From: an uncultured Eubacteriales bacterium
GTDB lineage: Bacteria > Bacillota > Clostridia > Oscillospirales > Acutalibacteraceae
Length of the DNA stretch: 64,000 bases
Reading direction: 5' to 3'
Assembly: GCA_948537335.1 (NCBI GenBank)
Contig: CAOUJG010000004.1
Span: forward strand, 28,311 to 92,310
The notes beneath the pieces are model-generated. The model searched no databases, was not told the DNA's origin, and saw only the letters and a program-made list of their open reading frames with translations. This document shows, in pieces, positions 23,972 through 32,962 of the stretch. The position numbers and the translations under genes are program-made. Numbering within the stretch: the first letter of the stretch is position 1; the number at the start of each line of letters is the position of its first letter.

Positions 23972-26356
23972 ATGATTGACACTGTTACTAAAAAAATTGG
24001 AAGGAAGCCTGATTTTTGTACTATAAAGACTATTACTAAACGCGATGGCAGAAAAACTGAGTTTAACAGGGATAAAGTCGCTCAAGCAATTTTTAAGGCC
24101 GCTATTAAGATGGGCGGGGATGATTTTGACCTCTCTAAACGCCTTGCTGACCAGGTTGTTGAATACCTTGAGAACGAACAGCCCGCCGAGGTTACTGTTG
24201 AGCACGTTCAGGACGTTGTTGAGAAAATTCTTATTGAGAACGGCCACGCTCTGACGGCTAAGGAATATATTTTGTACCGCTTCGAGCGCACCCGCGCTAG
24301 GGAAATGAACTCTAAGCTGATGAAGACTTATGAGGATTTGACCTTTAAATCGGCTAAGGACAATGACGTGAAGCGCGAAAACGCCAATATTAACGGCGAT
24401 ACGGCTATGGGGACTATGCTGAAGTACGGCTCGGAGGGCGCTAAGCAATTTTACGAGATGTATATACTTGACCCTCGCTTTGCTAAAGCCCACTCTAACG
24501 GCGATATTCATATTCATGATTTGGACTTTTTGACTTTGACTACTACTTGCTGCCAGATTGATTTGGACAAATTATTTACTGGAGGGTTTTCTACTGGGCA
24601 CGGCTTTTTGCGCGAGCCAAATGATATCATAAGTTACGCAGCTTTGGCTTGTATCGCTATTCAGGCTAATCAGAACGACCAGCACGGCGGCCAGAGTGTG
24701 CCTAATTTTGATTACGCTTTGGCGAAGGGCGTGGCTAAGACTTATCGCAAGGCTTACCGCCAGAATATGGTTAAGGCTTTGGAGATTTTGACTGGTTGCG
24801 AGGATCCTGCTGCTTTGTATGAGGAGATTTTCTCCCGCGCTCAGGGTGAGACTGGTGATTCCCCGTCTTTAGAAAATGGCCAGGCTTACATGGCTCGCGA
24901 ACTCGAGCTTTTGAGTGAGGTTCTTGGTGATGATCGTTCTGCTAAAAAAGTGCAGAAGTTTGCTTATAGTCACGCTACGGAGGAGACTAACCGCGCTACA
25001 TACCAGGCTATGGAGGCTTTGGTTCATAATTTGAACACCATGCACTCGCGCGCTGGGGCCCAGGTTCCTTTTAGCTCCATCAACTACGGCACCGACACTA
25101 CGCCTGAGGGCCGGCTTGTTATTAAGAATATTCTTTTGGCGACTGAGAAGGGCCTTGGAAACGGCGAGACGCCTATTTTTCCTATTCATATTTTTAAGGT
25201 TAAGGAGGGCGTTAACTACAACCCTGCTGACCCGAACTACGATTTGTTTAAGCTGGCTTGCAGGGTTAGCGCTAAGCGGTTGTTTCCGAATTTCTCTTTT
25301 ATTGACGCGCCTTTTAATTTGAAGTATTATCGCGCTGGGCGCCCTGAGACGGAGGCTGCTTATATGGGCTGCCGAACTCGCGTGGTTGCTAATCATTTTG
25401 ACCCAACTAAGGAAATTGTTAATGGTCGCGGAAATTTGAGCTTTACTTCTATAAATCTGCCGAGGCTGGCTATTGAAAGCAAACAGAACGTCGACGTTTT
25501 TTACAAGTTGCTTGATGATAGGATTAATTTGGTTGTTGAGCAACTTTTGGCTCGGTTTGAGCTGCAGGCTGTTAAGACTATTCGGAACTTTCCCTTCCTT
25601 ATGGGGCAGGGCGTTTGGATTGACTCTGACCGCTTGGGTATGGACGAGAGCGTTCGCGAAGTCTTGAAGCACGGCACTTTGACTACTGGGTTTATTGGGT
25701 TGGCTGAATGCTTGAAGGCTTTGACGGGTAAACATCACGGTGAGAGTGAGAGTTCGCAGAAGCTGGGGCTTGAGATTATTGCTCATATGAGGGCGCGCAT
25801 GGATGAGGCTACTGAGCGCTATAATATGAACTTCTCTTTGATTGCGACGCCGGCGGAGGGGCTTTCTGGTCGATTTGTGCGCATGGATGCTAAGAAATAC
25901 GGCAAAATTCCTGGCATTACCGACAGGGACTACTACACCAACTCCTTCCACGTGCCGGTTTATTACAACATTTCGGCTTTTGATAAGATTAAGAAAGAGG
26001 CTCCTTACCACGAACTTACTAATGGCGGCCATATTTCTTATGTTGAGCTCGATGGCGACCCTTCGAAGAATCTTGACGCTTTTGAGCAGATTGTCCGCTG
26101 CATGAAGGAGTCTGGCATTGGGTATGGCTCTATTAACCACCCTGTCGACCGCGATCCTGTTTGCGGGTTCACTGGCATTATTGACGACATTTGCCCTCAA
26201 TGCGGCCGCAAGGAGACTCCGGGGACTCCTGGGTTTGAGCGCATTCGCAGGATTACTGGCTATTTGGTAGGTACGGTTGATCGCTTTAACAACGCTAAAC
26301 GGGCTGAGGAGCGCGATCGCGTGAAGCATTCGGTTGAGGTTGATTGCTGCAATTAA
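23972..26356 (+). CDS. nrdD: Anaerobic ribonucleoside-triphosphate reductase
   Basis: A 794-residue class III ribonucleotide reductase making dNTPs without oxygen by glycyl-radical chemistry. The ATG at 23972 follows AAGGAGG. An ATP-cone domain (about 18-105, starting TKRDGRKTEFNRDKV) provides allosteric control. The large barrel follows. Near the C-terminus are four zinc Cys, in CGFTG and CPQCG, with a Cys in the DRDPVC segment, and the radical glycine motif RRITGYLVGT, with the radical Gly near 764. nrdG lies immediately downstream. Its presence shows an anaerobic life style; no aerobic reductase is in the window. Confidence 0.97.
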   Translation: MIDTVTKKIGRKPDFCTIKTITKRDGRKTEFNRDKVAQAIFKAAIKMGGDDFDLSKRLADQVVEYLENEQPAEVTVEHVQDVVEKILIENGHALTAKEYILYRFERTRAREMNSKLMKTYEDLTFKSAKDNDVKRENANINGDTAMGTMLKYGSEGAKQFYEMYILDPRFAKAHSNGDIHIHDLDFLTLTTTCCQIDLDKLFTGGFSTGHGFLREPNDIISYAALACIAIQANQNDQHGGQSVPNFDYALAKGVAKTYRKAYRQNMVKALEILTGCEDPAALYEEIFSRAQGETGDSPSLENGQAYMARELELLSEVLGDDRSAKKVQKFAYSHATEETNRATYQAMEALVHNLNTMHSRAGAQVPFSSINYGTDTTPEGRLVIKNILLATEKGLGNGETPIFPIHIFKVKEGVNYNPADPNYDLFKLACRVSAKRLFPNFSFIDAPFNLKYYRAGRPETEAAYMGCRTRVVANHFDPTKEIVNGRGNLSFTSINLPRLAIESKQNVDVFYKLLDDRINLVVEQLLARFELQAVKTIRNFPFLMGQGVWIDSDRLGMDESVREVLKHGTLTTGFIGLAECLKALTGKHHGESESSQKLGLEIIAHMRARMDEATERYNMNFSLIATPAEGLSGRFVRMDAKKYGKIPGITDRDYYTNSFHVPVYYNISAFDKIKKEAPYHELTNGGHISYVELDGDPSKNLDAFEQIVRCMKESGIGYGSINHPVDRDPVCGFTGIIDDICPQCGRKETPGTPGFERIRRITGYLVGTVDRFNNAKRAEERDRVKHSVEVDCCN

Positions 26357-26373
26357 ATTTGCTTTTGCTATTG

Positions 26374-26397
26374 GGCCTAGCTTCTTTTGGCTAGGCC
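26374..26397 (+). promoter_or_regulatory. Hairpin between nrdD and nrdG
   Basis: GGCCTAGC and GCTAGGCC pair perfectly (8 pairs, 8-base loop) 17 bases after the nrdD stop. No T-run follows, so it is not a classical terminator. It may stabilise the nrdD mRNA end or set the nrdD:nrdG ratio. Confidence 0.6.
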
Positions 26398-26434
26398 TGT
26401 GCTATGCTGCTATGTGGAAGGGTGTGCTGTTGGT

Positions 26435-26941
26435 TTGAGCAAGTTACGGGTTGCTGGGATTGTTGCGGAGTCCATTGTGGATGGCCCAGGGCTGCGGTTT
26501 GTGATTTTTGCGCAGGGCTGTTTGCACCACTGCAAGGGCTGCCATAACCCCTCAACTTTTGACGTTAACGGCGGAACCTTGATGGATACTGACGACTTGA
26601 TTGCTAAGATTAAAAAAAATCCGCTTTTGAAGGGCGTTACTTTCTCTGGTGGTGAGCCTTTTTTGCAGGCTTATGCTTTCTCCGAGATCGCTAAGGAGTG
26701 CCATTTGATGGGCTTGGACGTGCTCTCCTATACTGGCTACACTTTTGAAGAGCTTGTTGCTGGGTTTGGCGCTCACCCTGAATGGAAGTCTCTTTTAGAA
26801 AACATCGACGTTTTGATTGACGGCCCTTTTATTGAGGAGAAAAAAAGTTTGATGCTTTTATTTCGAGGTTCGTCGAACCAGCGGATCCTCAATGCGCCGG
26901 GATCTTTGCTTAATCTTAGTCCGGTTACGATGGATTTATAG
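26435..26941 (+). CDS. nrdG: Anaerobic ribonucleotide reductase activating protein
   Basis: A 168-residue radical-SAM enzyme that makes the glycyl radical on NrdD. I start at the TTG at 26435, which gives the normal opening LRVAGIVAESIVDGPG and has GGAAGGG upstream; the reading frame is open to 26387 but those residues are foreign to the family. The [4Fe-4S] motif is CLHHCKGC and the SAM-binding GGEPF motif is FSGGEPFLQ near 72. It follows nrdD after a hairpin and is closed by a terminator. Confidence 0.93.
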   Translation: MSKLRVAGIVAESIVDGPGLRFVIFAQGCLHHCKGCHNPSTFDVNGGTLMDTDDLIAKIKKNPLLKGVTFSGGEPFLQAYAFSEIAKECHLMGLDVLSYTGYTFEELVAGFGAHPEWKSLLENIDVLIDGPFIEEKKSLMLLFRGSSNQRILNAPGSLLNLSPVTMDL

Positions 26942-26968
26942 TTTTTGTTTTTTATATTTTTAATTTGT

Positions 26969-27006
26969 AAAAAAGTAGAATGTTTTGTTTTTGCATTCTA
27001 CTTTTT
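26969..27006. terminator. Bidirectional terminator after nrdG
   Basis: A long stem AAAAAGTAGAATG with CATTCTACTTTTT around an 11-base T-rich loop; T-runs follow on both strands. It separates nrdG from the convergent XRE-type gene and overlaps the stop codon of the latter. Confidence 0.85.
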
Positions 27007-27630
27007 GTTTTTGTCTTTATTAATTTTTGAATCCTCACAAAGCTCGATGGAATAGCCTTTCTGTCCATTTTGTGCTGCCTTTTTGCACTGCGAAATCGCT
27101 AATTTTAGCAAGTCTATGTCGGGCGTTATTTCGGCTTTGTTTATCAGCTGTCCCGTTTTTTCCTCTATTTCGTAAGTTTCCAATATCATCCTTGCCACTA
27201 CGGCTCTTGCTTGCAGCGAGGTTTGGCAATGTGCCGCCAGCAACTGCAATAGCGCTATCCACGAGCTGCCGTGTGTTCCGCTCATTAGATAGATTAATTC
27301 TTTTTTCTCTTTTGCGCTTGTATTTTTTATTAGGTTCGATAAAATCTCACAGAGCTCCGCCTCGTTGTGCTGCCGATTTTTGCCCTCAAAGAACTGTGGA
27401 TACAAAAATTCCATATAATATTTTGTTGGGTTCAGGCCCAGCAGCCGGAACCACTCGGCCGCTTGAAACAAATTTGGCGCACTTAGCCCCTTTTCCCAAT
27501 TCTGTATCGTCTTTTTTGAAACGCCCAAGCCTAGCGCCATGAACTCCTGCGATTTGCCGCTGTCCGCTCTCGACTGCCACCACATTTTGGAGAAACGTTT
27601 CGTTCTTTCTATCCGCGACTCATCGTACAT
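26998..27630 (-). CDS. XRE-family helix-turn-helix regulator with long C-terminal domain
   Basis: A 210-residue protein. Residues 18-70 form an XRE-type helix-turn-helix: GKSQEFMALGLGVSKKTIQ, then NWEKGLSAPNL. The remaining 140 residues are mostly helical without a motif I recognise, followed by a Lys/Asp-rich tail ending KINKDKNKK. It stands alone and faces away from the unknown gene at 28102, so it could control itself or that gene. The ribosome site is weak. I cannot say what it regulates; the fold call is firm, the role is open. Confidence 0.8.
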   Translation of the reverse strand: MYDESRIERTKRFSKMWWQSRADSGKSQEFMALGLGVSKKTIQNWEKGLSAPNLFQAAEWFRLLGLNPTKYYMEFLYPQFFEGKNRQHNEAELCEILSNLIKNTSAKEKKELIYLMSGTHGSSWIALLQLLAAHCQTSLQARAVVARMILETYEIEEKTGQLINKAEITPDIDLLKLAISQCKKAAQNGQKGYSIELCEDSKINKDKNKK

Positions 27631-28101
27631 TTTTCACACCACCGAAAAATAATTATCCAACATCGTTTTAAAATAGAGTAAAATATTTCCTTCTTATAAT
27701 ATAAAAAATGGAGGGCCAAAAAGGACCCTCAAAATTGCCTCAAAATGTATCTTTATAACTGCTGACATTTTTATACATCCGCACTAAAATTTAACATAAA
27801 ATAATTATAATTATAATCTAAACCAGAAAGGGTACTTAGTAAAAATATAATCAAATTTTATATGTCTACAAAATCCATGCTCCATGCTCAAAAAATATAA
27901 ATTTTCAACAGCAACGAATCAGCTAAAAAGTAAAATAAATTACATTTTTTAACACAAAAACACATTATTTACCATAACATGATTTCTTGCAATTGTCAAT
28001 AATATTTTAAAAATCAGATGGAACTTCGACAAACACTGGCAGATGCATCTAGTATACTTTTAACATCGCAAAACTACTTTGTGCAAGGAGAGAAATAAAT
28101 T
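27631..28101. other. AT-rich divergent spacer
   Basis: A 471-base region between the XRE gene (minus) and the unknown gene at 28102 (plus). A small hairpin GAGGG with CCCTC lies near 27711-27746. The remainder is AT-rich with no convincing ORF or RNA. A TATACT near 28054 may be a -10 for the plus gene, but no good -35 goes with it. Confidence 0.5.
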
Positions 28102-28401
28102 ATGGAAAGAGTGCAAATATGTAAATACATCAAAAATTATTCTAAAATAGAAAAAATTCAGACCGAGCATCAAGTAATCTACAGTGCCGAGGCGCTTTTA
28201 GATGACATTTTTCTAAGCGTTGTACATATTCAGCCCGGGCAAGATGATTACTATGTAAAATGCCAGTGCAGCGGGATTCTCCCCGACCACGCGAAAAATA
28301 TCATGCTCTTTATGTACGAGAACAGCATCGATGTTGGCGGCTTTTTGGACGTGCTGCAAGAACTCTCGGTAAAGTACACCGAGGTCGAACCCTCATTTTA
28401 G
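28102..28401 (+). CDS. Hypothetical protein, 99 residues
   Basis: I do not recognise this protein. It has a good ribosome site (AAGGAGA, ten bases before ATG) and normal codon use, so it is likely real. It is soluble, mixed alpha/beta, mildly acidic at the end (TEVEPSF), with two close Cys in KCQCSGILP and none elsewhere except Cys7. No signal peptide or membrane segment. It ends seven bases before the convergent tadA stop and is not in an operon. Confidence 0.7.
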   Translation: MERVQICKYIKNYSKIEKIQTEHQVIYSAEALLDDIFLSVVHIQPGQDDYYVKCQCSGILPDHAKNIMLFMYENSIDVGGFLDVLQELSVKYTEVEPSF

Positions 28402-28407
28402 CCGCAA

Positions 28408-28884
28408 TCAGCTGCCGGATCGCAGTTCTTTGAAGAAGTCTGTTAGCACCTTCGCGCATTCTTCTTTTAAAACGCCGCTCTTTACCGTCGGCTTGTGATT
28501 ATACGGCTGCTCGAATAAATTTATCACCGATCCGCATGAGCCTGCTTTGAGGTCGTGCGCCCCGAAAACTAGCCGTTCTATGCGAGAATTTATAATCGCA
28601 CCGGCACACATCGGGCAAGGCTCTAGCGTTACAAAAAGTTCGCATCCGCACAACCGCCATCCGCCCAGCGCCTGGCATGCGTTGTTTATTGCCTCTATTT
28701 CTGCGTGATAGAGCGCATTTTTTTTGCCTTCTCTTCGGTTGCGCCCTGTCGCTATTATGGCTCCATCCCTCACTATGACGGCGCCCACAGGCACTTCGCC
28801 TTCTGAGTGTGCCTTTCGTGCAAGCTTTAGCGCCTCTGCCATAAAGTAATTGTCGTCCGGTTGCAAGCCTTCAACCCCTAACAT
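28408..28884 (-). CDS. tadA: tRNA-specific adenosine deaminase
   Basis: TadA converts adenosine-34 of tRNA-Arg(ACG) to inosine. Zinc and catalytic residues are HAEIEA (His and the proton-shuttle Glu, near 67) and EPCPMCAGA (near 97), the deaminase signature. It is 158 residues from the ATG at 28884; a TTG at 28866 with AGGGGT upstream gives an N-terminus more like the family (starting LQPDDNYFMAEAL) and is an equally good start. It is the last gene of a minus-strand run starting with the 37240 gene. Confidence 0.95.
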   Translation of the reverse strand: MLGVEGLQPDDNYFMAEALKLARKAHSEGEVPVGAVIVRDGAIIATGRNRREGKKNALYHAEIEAINNACQALGGWRLCGCELFVTLEPCPMCAGAIINSRIERLVFGAHDLKAGSCGSVINLFEQPYNHKPTVKSGVLKEECAKVLTDFFKELRSGS

Positions 28885-28911
28885 CTATGTAAAAATCTTT
28901 CCGCAATGCTC

Positions 28912-30177
28912 TCAAATTGCGTTTGTGTCGTGGTTTTTGAGGACTTCATCTGCTGCCATCATAACGGCGACCTTTGCGCTATGAAAGTTGAGTCCGCCCT
29001 GCAAAAACACCGCGTATGGTTCCCGAAGTGGCGCGTCCGCCGAAAGTTCTATGGATGCCCCCTGCGTGAACGTTCCCGCCGCCATTATGATCTTGTTGTC
29101 GTACCCCGGCATGTCCCACGGCTCTGGCTTCACAAAAGAGTCCACCGGCGACGCTGCCTGGATGCTTTGGCAAAATGAGATCAAATTTTCAGCATTGCCG
29201 AGCTTTATCACCTGGACTATGTCGCTTCGAGGCTCATTGTATCTGGGAAAAACCTCATAGCCCAAAAGCTCAAACAACGCGGCCGAAAAAATGGCAGTCT
29301 TCAAAGCTTCCCCTGTAGCATGCGGCGCATTGAACAGCCCCATAAAGAGCTCTCTGTTCAGTCCGAGCGTCGCGCCCACTTCCTTGCCCGTGCCTGGCAT
29401 CGTCAAGCGATATGAGCACTGTTCGACCAAATCCTGCCGTCCTGCGATGTAGCCTCCCGTTGGCGCCAATCCTCCACCCGGATTCTTTATGAGCGACCCT
29501 GCAATTAAGTCCACCCCATTCTGCAGCGGTTCTTCGCAGCCTACGAATTCTCCATAGCAATTATCCAGCATCACAACGCAGTTTGGCGCAATTTTTTTGG
29601 CTAGCTGCGCGACTTTTCCTATATTAGCAACCGACAAAGCCCCACGCATGCTGTACCCTCGGGATCTTTGCATATAAACCATTTTGGTGTCACTTTTTAT
29701 AGATTTTTCTATTGTGGAAAAATCCAGCGATCCGTCCGATGCCAGCGCTACTTCTTCATAATTTATTCCAAATTCTTTTAAAGAACCCGAACTGGCTCTG
29801 ACAGCACCAATGACGCCCTGCAGCGTGTCGTAAGGCGCCCCTGTTACGCTTATAATCGTGTCCCCAGGGCGGAGCACGCCAAAAAGCGCGACAGTTAGGG
29901 CATGCGTGCCGCTCACAAAGTTGTGCCGGATTATTGCATCCTCTGCCGCAAAAACCTGCGCAAAGACCCGCTCCAAGGCTTCACGGCCGTCGTCTCCATA
30001 TCCGTAACCCGTGGAACCCGCAAAATGCCGGTCACTAACCTTATTGTCTATAAACGCCTTCAAGACCTTTCGCTGGTTATATTCCGCCATTTCGTTGACT
30101 TTTTTGAACTCCGGCGCGCACATCTCCTGCGTCCTTCGCGCTACTTTTTCTATTTTCTCACTTACCTTAAAAAACAT
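28912..30177 (-). CDS. Methionine gamma-lyase-like PLP enzyme (YnbB/aluminium-resistance family)
   Basis: A 421-residue fold-type I PLP enzyme of the family called YnbB or aluminium-resistance protein. Visible features: FVSGTHALTVALFGVLRPGD near 80-100, YMQRSRGYS near 169, the aspartate MLDNCYGEFVG near 197, and the PLP-lysine region GSLIKNPGGGLAPTGGYIAG near 225. Family members are presumed C-S or amino-acid lyases; physiological substrate is uncertain. It starts 28 bases after the M42 gene upstream and is followed by tadA. The usual Firmicute neighbours of ynbB (hfq, miaA, glnR) are absent. Confidence 0.88.
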   Translation of the reverse strand: MFFKVSEKIEKVARRTQEMCAPEFKKVNEMAEYNQRKVLKAFIDNKVSDRHFAGSTGYGYGDDGREALERVFAQVFAAEDAIIRHNFVSGTHALTVALFGVLRPGDTIISVTGAPYDTLQGVIGAVRASSGSLKEFGINYEEVALASDGSLDFSTIEKSIKSDTKMVYMQRSRGYSMRGALSVANIGKVAQLAKKIAPNCVVMLDNCYGEFVGCEEPLQNGVDLIAGSLIKNPGGGLAPTGGYIAGRQDLVEQCSYRLTMPGTGKEVGATLGLNRELFMGLFNAPHATGEALKTAIFSAALFELLGYEVFPRYNEPRSDIVQVIKLGNAENLISFCQSIQAASPVDSFVKPEPWDMPGYDNKIIMAAGTFTQGASIELSADAPLREPYAVFLQGGLNFHSAKVAVMMAADEVLKNHDTNAI

Positions 30178-30205
30178 CTATAAAACGCGTCCCCTCGCCA
30201 TTTTG

Positions 30206-31237
30206 CTAGGCACCACAAATTTTTTCCGCCAACTTCTCGACCAATTTCTGAGTCTCCCAAATGTCGTCCGCGCAAATCATCCCGCACGCCGTGTGAAGAT
30301 ATCTACACGGCAGCGAGACCGCAATAGTCCGGACTCCTGCGCGAGTTTGATGAATCGCGCCAGCATCGTTACCGCCCGCCACCATGGACTTTACCTGCAC
30401 TTTTATGTCGTTCTCTTTGGCGAGCTTCAGCGCCAAATCGTAGATCTCTCTATCGTATATCGTGTGCTTGTCCATAAACGCGACAACCGCGCCGTTTGAG
30501 AGCCTGCACACTTTCTTATCTGGCGCCGTTCCTTTTATGTCGGCTGCAGTAGTCGCCTCCACCACGATTGCCGCGTCCGGATCTATGCCAAAGGCCGCGA
30601 CCTTGGCGCCGCGCAGCCCAACTTCCTCTTGCACCACAAAAGAAAAATACATGTCAAACGGCAGCTCCCGCTTGATCAAATTGACCAAAACGAAGCATCC
30701 CACGCGGTCATCGAGCGCTTTGGCCTTCACCATGCCATTTTCGAATTTAAAATTTGCGGGGAAGCTCACTCCGTCGCCCGGTGTAACGTGTTCCAGCGCC
30801 TGATCTTTGTCCGTGGCACCGATGTCGATATGCATGTCAGCTATGGCGACGCTTTTCCGGCGCTCCTCCGCCTTCAAAAGATGCACCGGCTTGTCCACGC
30901 CGATTACCCCAGCCACCGCCTTTTTGCCTACCGTGACGGGCTTACCGCAAACCGCATTTGCATCGATGCCGCCAACTGGCGCGAATTTTAGCAGCCCCTC
31001 GTCCGTAACATGCGTCACGATGAACCCGACCTCGTCCATATGCGCCGAAATCATCAGCTTTTTGCCCGCTCTTTTAGCTCCCCTTTTGAATGCAATGATG
31101 TTTCCGAGCGCGTCAACCTTCACATCCGCCACAAACGGCGAAATCTCGCTTAAAATTATCTCTCTCACGCTGGCCTCATCGCCAGAAACCCCGCTAGAGT
31201 CGCATAGTTGCTGCAATAAATTTAAATCATCGGCCAC
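30206..31237 (-). CDS. M42 family metallopeptidase (copy 1)
   Basis: A 343-residue M42 aminopeptidase (glutamyl/leucyl type or endoglucanase-M annotation). Start is GTG behind GGGGGCG. Zinc ligands and catalytic residues are seen in ISAHMDEVGFIV (near 64), ALDDRVGC (near 175), VVQEEVGLRGA (near 206, tandem Glu) and the Asp after it; family enzymes assemble into hollow dodecamers that trim peptides in the cytoplasm. It overlaps the second M42 gene by 11 bases, so the two are probably made together and may form mixed particles. Confidence 0.92.
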   Translation of the reverse strand: MADDLNLLQQLCDSSGVSGDEASVREIILSEISPFVADVKVDALGNIIAFKRGAKRAGKKLMISAHMDEVGFIVTHVTDEGLLKFAPVGGIDANAVCGKPVTVGKKAVAGVIGVDKPVHLLKAEERRKSVAIADMHIDIGATDKDQALEHVTPGDGVSFPANFKFENGMVKAKALDDRVGCFVLVNLIKRELPFDMYFSFVVQEEVGLRGAKVAAFGIDPDAAIVVEATTAADIKGTAPDKKVCRLSNGAVVAFMDKHTIYDREIYDLALKLAKENDIKVQVKSMVAGGNDAGAIHQTRAGVRTIAVSLPCRYLHTACGMICADDIWETQKLVEKLAEKICGA

Positions 31238-32258
31238 AGTCGTCGCCCCCAGTCAGAATGTACTGCGCCAGCAGCCTGGCGGTGTTTTCGATGTCCACGA
31301 TGTCAACCACCTCTACCGGCGTGTGCATGTTCCGCAGTGGCACGGACAAAAGTCCGCCAGCCACCCCGCTTTTTGAGGCTGTTATCACATCAGAGGTTGT
31401 GCTCGTTGCCGAGCTCATGACCTCCAGCTGATATGGGATCTTGTTCGCTCTCGCCAAATCTATAAATTTGCACGACATTTCTCTCGAAAGTGTCGGCGCA
31501 ATGCCTATCATAGGCCCTCCAGACAAATTACCGCACTTTTCCTCAGGAACGCCAGGCTGCTTTGCAAAGCTCACGTCAACAGATATCGCCTCGTCACAGT
31601 CAAGCGCGAACGCCGCAGTCTTCGCCCCCACCGAGTTTATTTCTTCCTGCGTGCTGAATAAAAACGTCACCCGGGCAGGAATTTCCTTGTCTTTTAGCAA
31701 ACTTGCGCAATAAATTAGCGCTGCGACTCCTGCGCGATTGTCCAAAGCTGGCGCCGTTATTCTGCTGCCAAGCAACTTCTGCGGCTTCGTGCTAAACGAG
31801 ACGTAGTCGCCAACCGAAACAACCTCATGCACCTTTTCTGCCGACAGACCGGTATCCACGAGCAAGTCTTCGGTCTTTTCAAAGTCGGAGGTTTCTTTGC
31901 TTGCCAAATGCGGCGGAGTGGTACACACGATGCCCGTTACGACCTCTTTGCCATGAATAAGCACCGTCGAACCTGGCAGCGTTCTGCTGTCGACACCTCC
32001 ACACGGCGAAATATTTATAAACCCGGAATCGTCGACGGCTGTAACCAGCATGCTGACTTGATCCATGTGCGCATCGATCAAAATATGCCGCGCGGATTCT
32101 GGAGTCTTGCCCATCGTGCAAATGACATTCCCGTTTTTGTCTATTCGCGCTTCGTCCGAATAATTCTGCATTTCGGTTCTTATTACGTTTGCGATACCCA
32201 ATTCCGCTCCAGAGCCCGAAAAAGTCCCACAAAGCTTGAATAATAGCTCCTCTACCAT
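31227..32258 (-). CDS. M42 family metallopeptidase (copy 2)
   Basis: A 343-residue M42 peptidase, started at the ATG at 32258 because MVEELLFKLCGTFSGSG matches the family opening; the ribosome site there is poor. Key residues: LIDAHMDQVSML, ALDNRAG, FSTQEEINSVGA. The active-site Glu pair is intact. It differs enough from copy 1 (roughly a third identical by eye) to suggest separate specificities. A much stronger ribosome site, AAGGAGA, stands 46 bases upstream before an ATG in another frame. Confidence 0.9.
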   Translation of the reverse strand: MVEELLFKLCGTFSGSGAELGIANVIRTEMQNYSDEARIDKNGNVICTMGKTPESARHILIDAHMDQVSMLVTAVDDSGFINISPCGGVDSRTLPGSTVLIHGKEVVTGIVCTTPPHLASKETSDFEKTEDLLVDTGLSAEKVHEVVSVGDYVSFSTKPQKLLGSRITAPALDNRAGVAALIYCASLLKDKEIPARVTFLFSTQEEINSVGAKTAAFALDCDEAISVDVSFAKQPGVPEEKCGNLSGGPMIGIAPTLSREMSCKFIDLARANKIPYQLEVMSSATSTTSDVITASKSGVAGGLLSVPLRNMHTPVEVVDIVDIENTARLLAQYILTGGDDCGR

Positions 32259-32353
32259 CACTTTCGCATGCCCCAACCCCGCAATTACGCCGCTCAGAGA
32301 CCATGCTGTCTCCTTCCTTTTGTGTTTTACGCAATATTCACGCCGTTAGATTA

Positions 32354-32941
32354 TTACTGATCAGCTTGAGTGCTCGGTGTTTCCTCTTTTTCCTGATAAA
32401 ATTCCTGCTCGTTCAAGAAAATTTCCTTGTCCGTGGTGTCTATCAAGTAGACCTCTTCGTCGCCGTCAACTCGAACATACGCACCCTTGCCAAGCGGTGC
32501 GTCACTACCCAAGAGCAACTTCATCTTTTCGTCGTTAGAAAACGTCACAGTTACCTCTGCGGCGGGATTATCCAGTCCGTAAGCCGAGAGATCGCTTGCG
32601 TCGTCTATTTTCTGCGTCGGCTTCAGGTTTATCAGGCTGTCATACAGCGCCTCCGCCTTGCTTTGCGACGTTTCGCCCTCTTCCCAGCCGGCAACAGCGT
32701 AAACTTGCTTATCGTCCTTGCTCTCAGCCTTGATTTCGTAATCTTCCTTTTGATTTTTCACCGCAACGCTCGCTATTTTTTTGTCCTCAGTCAACTTTAC
32801 GATATTCTCGAAGCTCACGCTGCTCGTGTCCAAAGAGGCATTCTTCTCTGGCGCTGGCATTGAGATCAAGAAAAACAGCAACCCCAGCAACAGCGCAAAA
32901 AGTGCCGACACGACTATCAATGTGTTTTTTCGTCTTCTCAT
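32354..32941 (-). CDS. DUF4340 domain membrane-anchored protein
   Basis: A 195-residue protein with one N-terminal membrane segment (about 8-27) after the basic start MRRRKN, then an extracytoplasmic DUF4340-type domain containing the typical LSAYGLDNPAAEVTV (near 120) and LLLGSDAPLGKGAYVRV (near 143). It ends in a Glu/Gln-rich tail. DUF4340 proteins usually accompany Gld-like ABC operons and this one directly follows the gldG-like gene by 21 bases, so I take it as an accessory subunit. Function is unknown. Confidence 0.88.
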   Translation of the reverse strand: MRRRKNTLIVVSALFALLLGLLFFLISMPAPEKNASLDTSSVSFENIVKLTEDKKIASVAVKNQKEDYEIKAESKDDKQVYAVAGWEEGETSQSKAEALYDSLINLKPTQKIDDASDLSAYGLDNPAAEVTVTFSNDEKMKLLLGSDAPLGKGAYVRVDGDEEVYLIDTTDKEIFLNEQEFYQEKEETPSTQADQ

Positions 32942-32962
32942 TATCGCGACCCCCAGCCTGCT

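Noticed and set aside
24869..26329. A 486-codon open frame antisense to nrdD
   Set aside because: It is the mirror of a GC-biased, highly conserved gene; it has no ribosome site, and the protein has no recognisable motif. nrdD is unmistakable on the other strand.
32200..32334. Alternative frame of the second M42 gene starting at ATG 32304 with a strong ribosome site
   Set aside because: The encoded peptide has no M42 features and the frame is out of register with the gene. I list it only as a possible leader peptide or sequence error.
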